A stretch of 64,000 nt of DNA from Bog-105 sp965277435 (GTDB taxonomy: Bacteria; Acidobacteriota; Terriglobia; Bryobacterales; Bryobacteraceae): contig OZ255821.1 in the NCBI GenBank assembly GCA_965277435.1, positions 5,642,001-5,706,000 on the forward strand, read 5' to 3'. Positions 34,479 through 43,282 of the stretch are shown here, piece by piece. Both the position numbers and the translations under genes were made by a program. Within the stretch, counting starts at the first letter, position 1, and each line of letters starts with the position of its first letter. The notes beneath the pieces were generated by a model. The model did not search any database, was not told the DNA's origin, and worked only from the letters and a program-made list of their open reading frames with translations.

Positions 34479-35476
34479 TAGTTGTTTCCGTTCGCCTGGA
34501 TTTGTTTGACCTTGGCAAACTCGGCCTGGGCCGCAGCCGGGCGATCCATGGCTCGATAGACGGAAGCTAAATGGTAGTGCGCGGGCGCGGCAGCCGGTTT
34601 CAGGCGTATTGCATCGCGCAATTGAGCGACGGCTTCGGGGTAGCGCTTGTATGTTTCGAACAACATGCCGAGGCGCAGATGGGCATCGCTGTTTGCCGGA
34701 TCGCAGGTTAAAGATTTTCGATAGAAGGACTGGGCGTGGGACGAATCCTTATCGGCGCGGGCGATTTCACCGAGATAGAAGTTGGCAAGAGAGTGGCATC
34801 CGCGGGCGGCTTCCCGGGTTAACCAAACGCGCGCATTTTCCAAGTCACCTTGACGATAGTAAACGTACCCAATGGCAAAATTGACATTGGGCATCGTGGC
34901 ATCTTTTTCAAGTGCCTGCCGGTACTCGGCCTGAGCTTTCTCGGGCTGTTGCTGATTCTCGTAGGCCGTTCCCATAAGGTAGTGGGTCCAGGCGGAATCG
35001 GGATAGGAAGTGATCAGATCATGGAAGGTCGCTTCAGCGTCTTGCATTTGGCCGGTCAGCCGGTAACTTTCTTCAAGCATATAAAGCCGGCGCTCGGCGG
35101 AGTTCGAGCCGGGCAAGCCACGCAATTGGGCAATGGCTTTGGGGAACTGTTTGGTTTGAAAATAGTCGACTCCTAATAAAAAGCCCGCCTGCTGGGCAAA
35201 CGCTGGATCCTGAGCGGCTTTTTGGAGCGGAGTGATGGCTCGCTGCAGATGGCCCGCGCGCACAAGAGCCAAGCCGAGATTGAACTGAATGGCCAAGTCG
35301 TTCGGGAAGCGATGCGCGGCCGGTTCGAGTTGAGCGATGGCTGCCGTGAGGTGACCCTGTTCGATGGCTCGGCCCGCCTCCGCATTGATCTGCACGGCGG
35401 ATGGCGGCTGGGACGCCGCAAACGCACCCACAGTAAAAGCCAAAACGAAGCAGAGCAGTTTGTTTCCTGAATGCAA
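34478..35476 (-). CDS. Exported TPR-repeat protein
   Basis: This 332-residue protein has a signal peptide (LLCFVLAFTVGAFAASQPP) and about eight tetratricopeptide repeats, for instance AIQFNLGLALVRAGHLQRAI, THYLMGTAYENQQQPEKAQA and AHLRLGMLFETYKRYPEAVA. It appears to start at TTG 35476. It is joined by a TAGTG stop-start overlap to the seven-heme cytochrome, so it may act as a periplasmic assembly or docking protein for it; this is inference from position only. Confidence 0.85.
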   Translation of the reverse strand: MHSGNKLLCFVLAFTVGAFAASQPPSAVQINAEAGRAIEQGHLTAAIAQLEPAAHRFPNDLAIQFNLGLALVRAGHLQRAITPLQKAAQDPAFAQQAGFLLGVDYFQTKQFPKAIAQLRGLPGSNSAERRLYMLEESYRLTGQMQDAEATFHDLITSYPDSAWTHYLMGTAYENQQQPEKAQAEYRQALEKDATMPNVNFAIGYVYYRQGDLENARVWLTREAARGCHSLANFYLGEIARADKDSSHAQSFYRKSLTCDPANSDAHLRLGMLFETYKRYPEAVAQLRDAIRLKPAAAPAHYHLASVYRAMDRPAAAQAEFAKVKQIQANGNN

Positions 35477-35520
35477 CTTTCAGTATGCCGTGGCGTGGCG
35501 AGCACCGTTATGATGAGGCC

Positions 35521-36234
35521 ATGCCAGTGGAGGTTTTACTCATCGGGGCGCACCCCGATGATGTGGAGTGGGGCGCAGGAGGAATCGCACTGCTACTGAA
35601 ACGAGAGCGCGTTTCGTTTGCGATCGTCGATTTGACGAAGGGCGAGATGGGTTCGCGCGGCACGCCGGCAGAACGAGAAGTTGAGGCTGAGCAAGCGGCT
35701 GCTTTTCTGGGTGCGGCGGAACGAGAGAATCTGGCGATGCCGGATGGCGGGTTAGAAGATACTCCACAAACGCGGATGAGAATCGCGCGCGAGATACGAA
35801 AGCACCGGCCATCACTGGTGTTGGCGCCGTATTGGGAGGACCGGCACCCGGATCATGCGGCGGCAGGACTCATGGTGAAAAATGCGGCGCTTTACTGCAC
35901 GATGCGCAAAGCCGATACCGAAAACGCTCCGCATAAGCCGGCAGCATTTCTTTTCTATTTACTGCACAACTTCCGGCAACCATCGCTGGTGGTCGATATA
36001 TCGGAAGTGTATGAGCAGAAGCTGGAACTAATGCTGCTGCACGAGTCGCAGTTTTCCAGGACGGCTACCGAGTTTGGGCTGGTGCCGCAGGGTATGAGCG
36101 ATTATCTGTATGGCCTGGAATCGCGTGACCGATTTTTCGGTTCTCTCATCGGTGTGCATCATGGAGAGGCCCTGGTGAGTGACCGTCCGCTGGCGCTGAG
36201 CAGCTTGAGCCGACTAGTGCAACCGAGGGGCTGA
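35521..36234 (+). CDS. BshB1-like PIG-L deacetylase (bacillithiol biosynthesis)
   Basis: This zinc-dependent N-deacetylase is of the LmbE/PIG-L family. The ATG at 35521 gives 237 residues. Motifs: LIGAHPDDVEWGAGG with the zinc-binding His-Pro-Asp-Asp, DLTKGEMGSRGTPAERE, and YWEDRHPDHAAAG with the third His. This pattern matches BshB1, which deacetylates GlcNAc-malate during bacillithiol synthesis. No bshA or bshC is in the window, so the pathway role is inferred. It diverges from the TPR gene by about 45 bp. Confidence 0.85.
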   Translation: MPVEVLLIGAHPDDVEWGAGGIALLLKRERVSFAIVDLTKGEMGSRGTPAEREVEAEQAAAFLGAAERENLAMPDGGLEDTPQTRMRIAREIRKHRPSLVLAPYWEDRHPDHAAAGLMVKNAALYCTMRKADTENAPHKPAAFLFYLLHNFRQPSLVVDISEVYEQKLELMLLHESQFSRTATEFGLVPQGMSDYLYGLESRDRFFGSLIGVHHGEALVSDRPLALSSLSRLVQPRG

Positions 36235-36398
36235 AGTCAGCCGCTACTGCTTCTGGGTAGCGCACCTATGACGTGTCAGCGCCTTCCTCCTATGCTGGGA
36301 TGAGGGGTTCCGGTGTCCGATTCGCCCGTCTGTCCTTCGGGCGGGGCCTCGATCCGAGCATCGTTGTGCGCGTGTTCCTCAAGAGGAAGAGCAAACAT

Positions 36399-36674
36399 AT
36401 GCCGAAAACGTCTAGCACCAGGCTGTCTGCTGATGCAATTGCCGAGAAGGCCTCTCGCGGCGAAGATGTCTCCGCGTACTTCACCAACAAGTTCACTCTG
36501 GTTAAGCCTGTTCGCCGGGTGAACGTCGATTTGACCGAAGGGATGTTGCGGGAACTGGACGGGCGCGCGGCCCGGCTAAACGTTAGCAGGCAAGCGGTGA
36601 TTAAAGTCCTGTTGGACAGAGCGCTTGAAGACGAATCCCTTAACAGAGTGCGATCAGCCACAAAGCGGAAGTAG
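36399..36674 (+). CDS. Ribbon-helix-helix (CopG-like) DNA-binding protein
   Basis: This 91-residue basic protein has a C-terminal ribbon-helix-helix fold: strand RRVNVDLTEG, helix MLRELDGRAARLN, turn, helix SRQAVIKVLLDRALED. The N-terminal part (SADAIAEKASRGEDVSAYFT) resembles CopG-type antitoxins of the CopG/BrnA class. Start at ATG 36399, with a purine-rich AGAGGAAG about 10 nt upstream; an upstream in-frame extension to 36273 is probably not coding. No toxin gene lies beside it, so it is either an orphan antitoxin or a stand-alone regulator. Confidence 0.75.
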   Translation: MPKTSSTRLSADAIAEKASRGEDVSAYFTNKFTLVKPVRRVNVDLTEGMLRELDGRAARLNVSRQAVIKVLLDRALEDESLNRVRSATKRK

Positions 36675-36827
36675 TGGAGTGTCAGATTGAAAACGTTCCC
36701 ACGCGATACAACTCCGGTCGCTCCGCTCGCGGCTCTGAAGCACGCATTCTTTGATCAGAGCTATAAGCGAAGCGATTGGAGTTCTCTACTTCACTAGCAA
36801 ACGAAATGGTTGCGACACTCCCCACTA
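36672..36827. repeat. Imperfect inverted repeat flanking a 130-bp non-coding stretch
   Basis: TAGTGGAGTGTC at 36672-36683 and GACACTCCCCACTA at 36814-36827 are inverted copies that differ by a 2-nt insertion. They bracket non-coding DNA with inner GC-rich repeats. The left arm includes the stop codon of the RHH gene. This might be a small non-autonomous element or an extended transcript structure. Confidence 0.35.
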
Positions 36828-36873
36828 GAAACCGATTTCACAATCGCCGTTTCGTAGTTTGTGGCTCAGTGCT

Positions 36874-39060
36874 TTAACGAGGTGACAGCGCCCGTCCGGT
36901 GCGCATCAGGTGATGCTTGATCATTTGCGTGTAGGGATTCGATTCGGGGCCAGTAAGATCTTCGACAATTACTCGCATCTTGCGCTGCCAGTTGGGGTAT
37001 TCGGAAGTAGTGCCGGGCAGGTTCTGCTGTTCGGTTTCTTTGGTGAAGTCTTCCTGGTTGAGGAGCAGGATTAGCGAGGGCACCTGCGCCAGGAAAGCGA
37101 CGATGGAGTTGTGCAGGTCGCCGTCCAGACTGGTGATCTGGGAGGCGTCGCGGGGATAACTGTCGGGGAGCAGATGTTCGGTGTGTAGAACGTCGAGCAT
37201 GCGCTGCTTTTCAATGCGGCGCGATTCGGTCTGGGCAGGCTGCCAGAAGCCGGCGAGGGTCGGCAGGTCGTGAGTGCTGGAGGAGACCAGAGCCTGGCGC
37301 GGATAGGTGGAACTTTGCTTGAATGCGCCGGTCTGGTAGTTCCGTTCGAAGGGGAAAAGACGGTAACTCAGGATGCCGAAGCGGGTGAAGAGCTCGCGCA
37401 TTTCGTCGGTGACAGTGCCAAGATCTTCGCCGACGATGATGTTGTGGTTACGGACGCTTTCGAGGGCGAGGACGTGCATGAGGTCGGTGGCGTAATCACG
37501 CACGTATGCGCCGGCGGCGGGGGGCAGGCCAGGTGGAACCCAAAAAAGGCGATAGAGGCGCATGACGTGGTCGATACGGAGCGCGCCGCCGTGGCACACG
37601 ATTTTGCGAATACTCTCGCGAAAGAGCCGATAACCTTGCGCGCGATGAGTTTCTTTGTTTGGTGGGGGAAAGCCCCAATCCTGGCCATCGGGTGAGAAAT
37701 CGTCGGGTGGCGCGCCGACGCGTGCGCCGGTGACGTAATGATCGGGAGCGATCCAGAGATCGGAGCCGAAGTTATCGGTGGCGACCGCGAGATCGTGATA
37801 AAGACCGATGGGCATCCCGACATCGCGAGCGTACTTTTGCACGGCAGCCAGCTGTTCTTCGAGAACGAATTGAATGTACTGGTAGAACTCGATGGAACGG
37901 GGATGGTCGCGTGCGAAGGCTTGCGAGGCGGAGGACTCGGGCGAGTGGTATTCGGCGGGCCAATCGCGCCAGGTCCAAAGATTGCGGTTCTGCTTGTGCA
38001 GCAGTTCATCGAGAGCGGAATAGAGGGCGAATTTCGCGAGCAGGTCCCCTTCTTTTTCGCGATAGGTGGCGAAGGCTTGCCGGCGTTCATTCGAAGTGGC
38101 CGGTTGCCGGAACTCGCGATAAAGAACTTTTAGAAAGCGGCGTTTGAGGCGCGCTACTTCGGCGTATTGGACGAACTCGGCATTGCGGAGTCTTGCGATC
38201 TGATCCTGGATTTTTGGGGACTTAAGAAGCTGTTGAGCGCAGGCCGACTGTGAGAATTCGGGAACGGCTTCGATGTCGATATAGAGCAGGTTCTTGTAAT
38301 ACATCGACAGCGGCAGATAAGGGCTGGCATTGTAGGGCGTGCGGTTGTGGAGAGCGTGCAAAGGATTGAGGCCGATGAAGCTGAAGCCGACTTCGTGATG
38401 GGCCCAATCGATCAGGGCGCGAAGATCGGTGAAATCACCGACGCCCCAGTTGCGGCGAGAGCGCAAACCGTAGAGGGAGACGTTGAAGCCGGCGGTGCGT
38501 CCGCCGTTCGCGAGCTCAGGAGGGAGGTAAGCGCGATCGGGGCAGACAATCAACCGCGATTCGCCGGCAGTGTGGCCGTCGATGGTGGTGCGAAGCAGAT
38601 GGTAGCCGAGCGGCAGTTCAGCGGGCAAAGTGAGGAGTCGGGTGAACCAGTGCTCATCATCGAGTGTTCTGGTTTCGAGAAGAGGAAGCTGACCGAGATC
38701 GAGTGTCCCGCTGAGTATGCCACCACCTTCGAGTTCAATCTGGTAGCCGACAGACGCGTCGTGGCCGCTTCCGGTAGAGAACGGAATCGTCTTATCGTGC
38801 TCACTGACGACCGCAGTGGAGGGCAAGCCGGCTTGCACCGATTCGGAAAAGCGGCAGCGGCGCGCGGCTTCGAGTGACTCTGCGTTCGAGGTATCCCAGC
38901 CTAAAGCTCGCAGCAGTGCCTGCAAGGCTTCACGGCTGGCGTGATGCTGGTGGCCGAAGATGTCGTAGTAGCTGCTGTCGACCCCCGCTTCGGCGGCGGC
39001 GCGCCACAGAGAGTCGTCATAATTGACGGCCGGTTCAAAACGGATTTCGGGCGTGGACAT
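36874..39060 (-). CDS. malQ: 4-alpha-glucanotransferase (GH77)
   Basis: This amylomaltase transfers maltooligosaccharide units between glucans in maltodextrin/glycogen metabolism. The 728-residue protein has the long N-terminal extension of the E. coli MalQ type (residues 1-150), then GH77 signatures: SLYGLRSRRNWGVGDFTDLR, SPYLPLSMYYKNLLYIDIEA, the nucleophile region LRIDHVMRLYRLFWVP, IIVGEDLGTV with the acid/base Glu, and SSTHDLPTLAGFW. It starts at ATG 39060. It stands alone between an orphan RHH gene and a divergent TonB receptor. Confidence 0.95.
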   Translation of the reverse strand: MSTPEIRFEPAVNYDDSLWRAAAEAGVDSSYYDIFGHQHHASREALQALLRALGWDTSNAESLEAARRCRFSESVQAGLPSTAVVSEHDKTIPFSTGSGHDASVGYQIELEGGGILSGTLDLGQLPLLETRTLDDEHWFTRLLTLPAELPLGYHLLRTTIDGHTAGESRLIVCPDRAYLPPELANGGRTAGFNVSLYGLRSRRNWGVGDFTDLRALIDWAHHEVGFSFIGLNPLHALHNRTPYNASPYLPLSMYYKNLLYIDIEAVPEFSQSACAQQLLKSPKIQDQIARLRNAEFVQYAEVARLKRRFLKVLYREFRQPATSNERRQAFATYREKEGDLLAKFALYSALDELLHKQNRNLWTWRDWPAEYHSPESSASQAFARDHPRSIEFYQYIQFVLEEQLAAVQKYARDVGMPIGLYHDLAVATDNFGSDLWIAPDHYVTGARVGAPPDDFSPDGQDWGFPPPNKETHRAQGYRLFRESIRKIVCHGGALRIDHVMRLYRLFWVPPGLPPAAGAYVRDYATDLMHVLALESVRNHNIIVGEDLGTVTDEMRELFTRFGILSYRLFPFERNYQTGAFKQSSTYPRQALVSSSTHDLPTLAGFWQPAQTESRRIEKQRMLDVLHTEHLLPDSYPRDASQITSLDGDLHNSIVAFLAQVPSLILLLNQEDFTKETEQQNLPGTTSEYPNWQRKMRVIVEDLTGPESNPYTQMIKHHLMRTGRALSPR

Positions 39061-39185
39061 GCTCTTTCGAGTGTAGGTGGAGGGAGGGCAAAGAACTATT
39101 CACGGAACTCTAACCAAAGACTGATTCACAAAGCTGAAGATTCGATATACTCTGTTCTCAGTAACTCCAAGCCGAGGTGGGTCAA

Positions 39186-42100
39186 ATGCAAACGTTTTCA
39201 GTTGGTATGCGCTGGTTTTATTGCGCACTCTCGATGGCAGTGTTGTGCGCCGGGTTGGTCTTTGGACAATCGGACGTGGGTACGATTACCGGTTTTGTTC
39301 GCGATCAGACCGGAGCGATTGTTGCTAACTCCCAGGTGACGATCAAAAACGAAGGAACAAACGAGGAGCATACAGTGGCCACCGATACCAACGGCCATTA
39401 TGCGATCACGAATCTGCAGCCAGGCTCGTACCTGATGACGGCCACCGCGCCCGGGTTTAAGAAATTCGAGAGCAGCCAGAACCGGCTCAATGCCAACTCG
39501 ACGATCAGCCTGGATGGGCAACTAGCCTTGGGCGCAACTACCGAGACGATCGAGGTATCGGCAACGGCCTCGGTGCTGCAGAGCGAATCGGCAGCGGTGC
39601 AGCACAACGTGACATCACAGCAGATTCAATCGCAGGAGTTGAACGGGCGAAATCCGCTGTACATGAGTTCGCTATTGCCAGGGGTGCGCAGCGGCTCCAC
39701 GTTGGGCGATTTCAATTTCAGTCTGACGAACGGCGGCTATGCGATCAATGGCGCGCGCTCGAACGATACGGCGATTACGATGGATGGCGCGCCCGCGGTA
39801 CGGACGCGGGGCAACGGCACGAGCATCGGCGTGCCGAACAACGATGCGACGCAGGAGATTCAGGTGTTGACGGCCGACTACGCAGCCGAGTATGGCGGCG
39901 CTTCAGGCGGACAGATCCGCATTGTAACGACGGGCGGATCGAGTTCCTTTCATGGTTCGGCTTCGGAGTATTTTCGAAATTCGGCGATGAACGCCAACAC
40001 CTGGACACGCAATTTAAATACGGCAACAGATTTCGCGAATCCATTTCGCTACAACGATTTTGGCTTTGCGATTGGCGGCCCGGTCGCCATCCCAGGAAAG
40101 TGGGAGACACTGCGCAACAAATTCTTTTTCTTTGTCGCGGAGGATTGGCAACGTTACCGGTATACCGACACGCAGACGCAAGCGGTGCCGACCACGCTGA
40201 TGCGGCAGGGCAACTTTAGTGAATTATTGGGTAGCAATCCGTTCTACGGGAGCCCGAAGCAGATTTACGATCCTGCGAGCTGCCCGAAAGTGAGTTCCAG
40301 CTGCACGCCCTACCCCGGGAACGTTATTCCATCAACGGCACTCAGCAAAAACGGTCTGGCGATTTCAAACGCGTACCCGGGGCCAACGCCTGGTTTTCAA
40401 CAAGGGGCTAATAACTGGATCGCGCAAGCGGCGCATCCGATCAATCAACGCAAGGGCACACTCAATGGGGACATTCTGCCCACAGACCGGCACCGCATCG
40501 AGTGGCGGCGCACCGATCTTTCGTACAGCGAATACCAGCCATTCGATCAAGGATCGGGCTTGACCGGTAAATTTTTTGACCGGCCGAATCAGACCAACTC
40601 CCTGGCTTGGACCTGGACCATCAATCCGACGACGATTAACGAGGCGCGTGTCACGGTGAGCGTGGACGATGTATACATCCCGGTGAACAATGCACTGGCA
40701 GGATTCAATCGCAGCACGCTGGGCATCGACTACCCGTACATACTGCCGAACGGGAAGGATATCAGCGGCAAGATTCCGTCGGTGAGCGTAGGATCGAATT
40801 TTTATGGGTTGCAGGGCGGACCGTACCCGTCGCATTCGTCGGGTCCGGTGTATACAGCATCCGATAGTTTGACGAAAGTGATCGGAAACCACACTTTGAA
40901 ATTCGGTTTTTACTTCCTGCGCTCGGGCGAGAACGATTATGACCAGATCAACGTAGCGACCGTGCCGGGCGGCGCCAACAACCAGAACGGCTCGTTCGTC
41001 TTCACGGATTCTGGCTTGGGAGCAACCTCGGGCGTGGCATTGGCCAACCTGGCGCTAGGTTATGCCGACAGCTATACGGAAATCGGACCGCGCGCATATA
41101 CGATCTGGCGCGGCAATCTCTACGAGGCATTTGCGCAAGACTCCTGGAAGGTCAATCCGAGATTGACGCTGACTTACGGCGTGCGGGAGACCACGAACGT
41201 CCCGTTTTATCCGCTTTGGGGGAATGCCGATTACTTCGACGGCAAGCTCTACAATCCCGCGAATGCGGTGACTGTGAGTCCGACGACCGGAAACGTGATT
41301 CTAGGAACCGGCGACGCCTATAACGGCGTGGTCATTCCTGGCTTGAGCAAATTTCCGAGTTCGGCAAATGGGCGAGTCGGAGCGGCCGATCCAACGAACA
41401 CCTTGTGCGCCGGAACGAATTGCTCGACGCTGTTCAATCCATCGATTTCGAAGTGGTACGAGGCGGTAACGAACCAGTTTCAACCGCGGGCCGGTATTGC
41501 GTATCAATACGACGACAAGACGGTGGTGCGAGCGGGCGGCGGCCGTTTTCTGACGCGCATGGGGCTGCTCGACAACATCTTTCCGGGCGGGAATTCGCCG
41601 TTCCAGCCATTCGTTACGGTGAACAACGTGAAGGTAGACAATCCCGGAGCTTCGCTCACAACCGGAATTGGAGCGCCTTTGACCATTACTACCTTGAATC
41701 CAAACCTGAAACCACCAGAAGCGTGGAACTGGAATTTTACGGTGGAGCACGAGATGGGCTTCAAGACTGTGCTTTCGGCGGCCTATGTGGGACACCGCGG
41801 ACTGCATGCCTGGCAGGTGTATGACATCAACCAGCCGACCGTTGGCGCGCTGACGGCGAACCCGGGCGTGAATACAAACTATCTGCGGCCCTATAAGGGA
41901 TTCGCCGCAATCCAGGAAGAGGAGAGCAACGTCAACTCGACTTACAACGCGTTCCAGCTGAACCTGGCCAGGAACCTGGCAAACGGATTGGGGTATAACT
42001 TCTCGTACACGCTGTCAAAGACGTGGGACAACGCATCTAACTACCGGGACATTGTTCCGTACACTTACAACACCAGTAATCTTTGGGCGCCGGCGGAATA

Positions 42101-42674
42101 CGATTCCCGGCACTCGGCAACTATTACAGTAACGTATGACTTGCCGTTCTTACGTGATCAGCGATCGCTGGTAGGCAAGCTGCTGGGCGGGTGGGAGATC
42201 AATGCTCTGGCGCAATTCCAGACGGGAACGCCTTGCGGTATTGCTTCCAACAACGATTATGCAGGGATTGGGGAATATGGGAGCTTCGGCTGCGCGAGCT
42301 ATCAAGGGCAATTCTGGAATCTGAGCGGTACGCCAAACGTGGTGGGAAATTTTGCGGGACCCAAAGGAAACCAGAAGTATTTCACGGCGGCAGCCACCCA
42401 GCCTGTGCAGGGGACGATCAACTTGCAACCGGGAGTGCGCGACTCGGTTTATGGGCCGGGATTCCAGGACTGGAATGTTGGACTATTTAAGACATTTCCG
42501 CTCGGCTTTCGCGAAGGGATGAATATACAGTTCCGGGCAGAAGCGTTTGACTTTATCAATCACCCGAACTGGTCAGCACCGAATTTCAATCCGACTTCCG
42601 CGCAGTTTGGCGAAGTGACGGGAAAATCGGATCTGGCGCGGCAGTTGCAACTATCGTTGAAGTTTAATTTCTGA
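39186..42674 (+). CDS. Oar-like TonB-dependent receptor with carboxypeptidase-regulatory domain
   Basis: This very large (1162-residue) outer-membrane protein belongs to the Oar-like group expanded in Acidobacteria. The ATG at 39186 follows a good GAGGTGG site. It has a signal peptide (RWFYCALSMAVLCAGLVFGQ), a CarboxypepD_reg-like beta-sandwich (DVGTITGFVRDQTGAIVANS, residues ~30-115), a plug-like domain (QELNGRNPLYMSSLLPG), and a C-terminal beta-barrel ending in LQLSLKFNF with the terminal Phe needed for Bam-dependent insertion. A possible -10 element TATACT lies at 39146-39151. The substrate is unknown; relatives import complex carbohydrates or peptides. Confidence 0.92.
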   Translation: MQTFSVGMRWFYCALSMAVLCAGLVFGQSDVGTITGFVRDQTGAIVANSQVTIKNEGTNEEHTVATDTNGHYAITNLQPGSYLMTATAPGFKKFESSQNRLNANSTISLDGQLALGATTETIEVSATASVLQSESAAVQHNVTSQQIQSQELNGRNPLYMSSLLPGVRSGSTLGDFNFSLTNGGYAINGARSNDTAITMDGAPAVRTRGNGTSIGVPNNDATQEIQVLTADYAAEYGGASGGQIRIVTTGGSSSFHGSASEYFRNSAMNANTWTRNLNTATDFANPFRYNDFGFAIGGPVAIPGKWETLRNKFFFFVAEDWQRYRYTDTQTQAVPTTLMRQGNFSELLGSNPFYGSPKQIYDPASCPKVSSSCTPYPGNVIPSTALSKNGLAISNAYPGPTPGFQQGANNWIAQAAHPINQRKGTLNGDILPTDRHRIEWRRTDLSYSEYQPFDQGSGLTGKFFDRPNQTNSLAWTWTINPTTINEARVTVSVDDVYIPVNNALAGFNRSTLGIDYPYILPNGKDISGKIPSVSVGSNFYGLQGGPYPSHSSGPVYTASDSLTKVIGNHTLKFGFYFLRSGENDYDQINVATVPGGANNQNGSFVFTDSGLGATSGVALANLALGYADSYTEIGPRAYTIWRGNLYEAFAQDSWKVNPRLTLTYGVRETTNVPFYPLWGNADYFDGKLYNPANAVTVSPTTGNVILGTGDAYNGVVIPGLSKFPSSANGRVGAADPTNTLCAGTNCSTLFNPSISKWYEAVTNQFQPRAGIAYQYDDKTVVRAGGGRFLTRMGLLDNIFPGGNSPFQPFVTVNNVKVDNPGASLTTGIGAPLTITTLNPNLKPPEAWNWNFTVEHEMGFKTVLSAAYVGHRGLHAWQVYDINQPTVGALTANPGVNTNYLRPYKGFAAIQEEESNVNSTYNAFQLNLARNLANGLGYNFSYTLSKTWDNASNYRDIVPYTYNTSNLWAPAEYDSRHSATITVTYDLPFLRDQRSLVGKLLGGWEINALAQFQTGTPCGIASNNDYAGIGEYGSFGCASYQGQFWNLSGTPNVVGNFAGPKGNQKYFTAAATQPVQGTINLQPGVRDSVYGPGFQDWNVGLFKTFPLGFREGMNIQFRAEAFDFINHPNWSAPNFNPTSAQFGEVTGKSDLARQLQLSLKFNF

Positions 42675-42682
42675 AAAACGCT

Positions 42683-42705
42683 GGCAGGCTAAAGCCTACT
42701 CCACA
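42683..42705. repeat. Short palindromic repeat, copy 1
   Basis: GGCAGGCTAAAGCCTACTCC, 9 bp after the receptor stop, contains AGGCT (42686-42690) / AGCCT (42693-42697). A closely related word occurs at 52982-53000. It could form a small hairpin at the end of the receptor transcript. Confidence 0.45.
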
Positions 42706-42726
42706 GGGCGGTGGGATACTTGAAGC

Positions 42727-43281
42727 GTGGGCGACTCTGAAACATTCGACATAAGCCAACCGGCTGAGTTATTTGCGCGTATCGATCAGGAGGGAGACGA
42801 TCCCCTCATCAAGGAAAGCATCGTCACGACGACTCTCGACAATGCGCTGAACTGGGCTCGCAAGAATTCGATTTGGCCTATGAGTTTTGGTCTGGCGTGC
42901 TGCGCGATCGAGATGATGTCGATGATGGCTTCACGCTACGACATATCGCGGTTCGGCGCGGAGGTGATGCGCGGCTCGCCGAGACAGTCGGACCTGATGT
43001 TTATCGCGGGGCGGGTGTCGAACAAGATGGCCCCGGTGATACGGCGTTTGTATCAGCAAATGCCCGAGCCGAAATGGGTGATTTCGATGGGTGCCTGTGC
43101 AACCTCGACCGGCGTGTTTAGCAACTATGCGTTGGTCCCGGTGAATCAGGTAATCCCAGTGGATGTATTTGTGCCGGGATGTCCGCCGCGGCCGGAACAA
43201 TTGATTTACGCCATCATGATGCTGCAGGAAAAGATTCAGGCGGAGCGCGGCACGATGCGTAAGACACTGAACCTGGCTTAG
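42727..43281 (+). CDS. nuoB: NADH-quinone oxidoreductase subunit NuoB
   Basis: This is the complex I subunit that carries the N2 [4Fe-4S] cluster, the last in the electron path to quinone. The 184-residue protein has all ligands: C58-C59 (GLACCAIEMM), C124 (GACATS) and C152 (PGCPPRPEQ). It starts at GTG 42727. No other nuo gene is in the window; it is a solitary nuoB 52 bp after a TonB receptor, convergent with the ThyX-like gene, with a 1-bp gap. Other complex I genes presumably lie elsewhere; this may be a second copy. Confidence 0.94.
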   Translation: MGDSETFDISQPAELFARIDQEGDDPLIKESIVTTTLDNALNWARKNSIWPMSFGLACCAIEMMSMMASRYDISRFGAEVMRGSPRQSDLMFIAGRVSNKMAPVIRRLYQQMPEPKWVISMGACATSTGVFSNYALVPVNQVIPVDVFVPGCPPRPEQLIYAIMMLQEKIQAERGTMRKTLNLA

Positions 43282-43282
43282 G

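Noticed and set aside
36273..36398. N-terminal extension of the RHH protein by 42 codons
   Set aside because: The extension is not protein-like and the ATG at 36399 has a good ribosome binding site and starts the conserved part.
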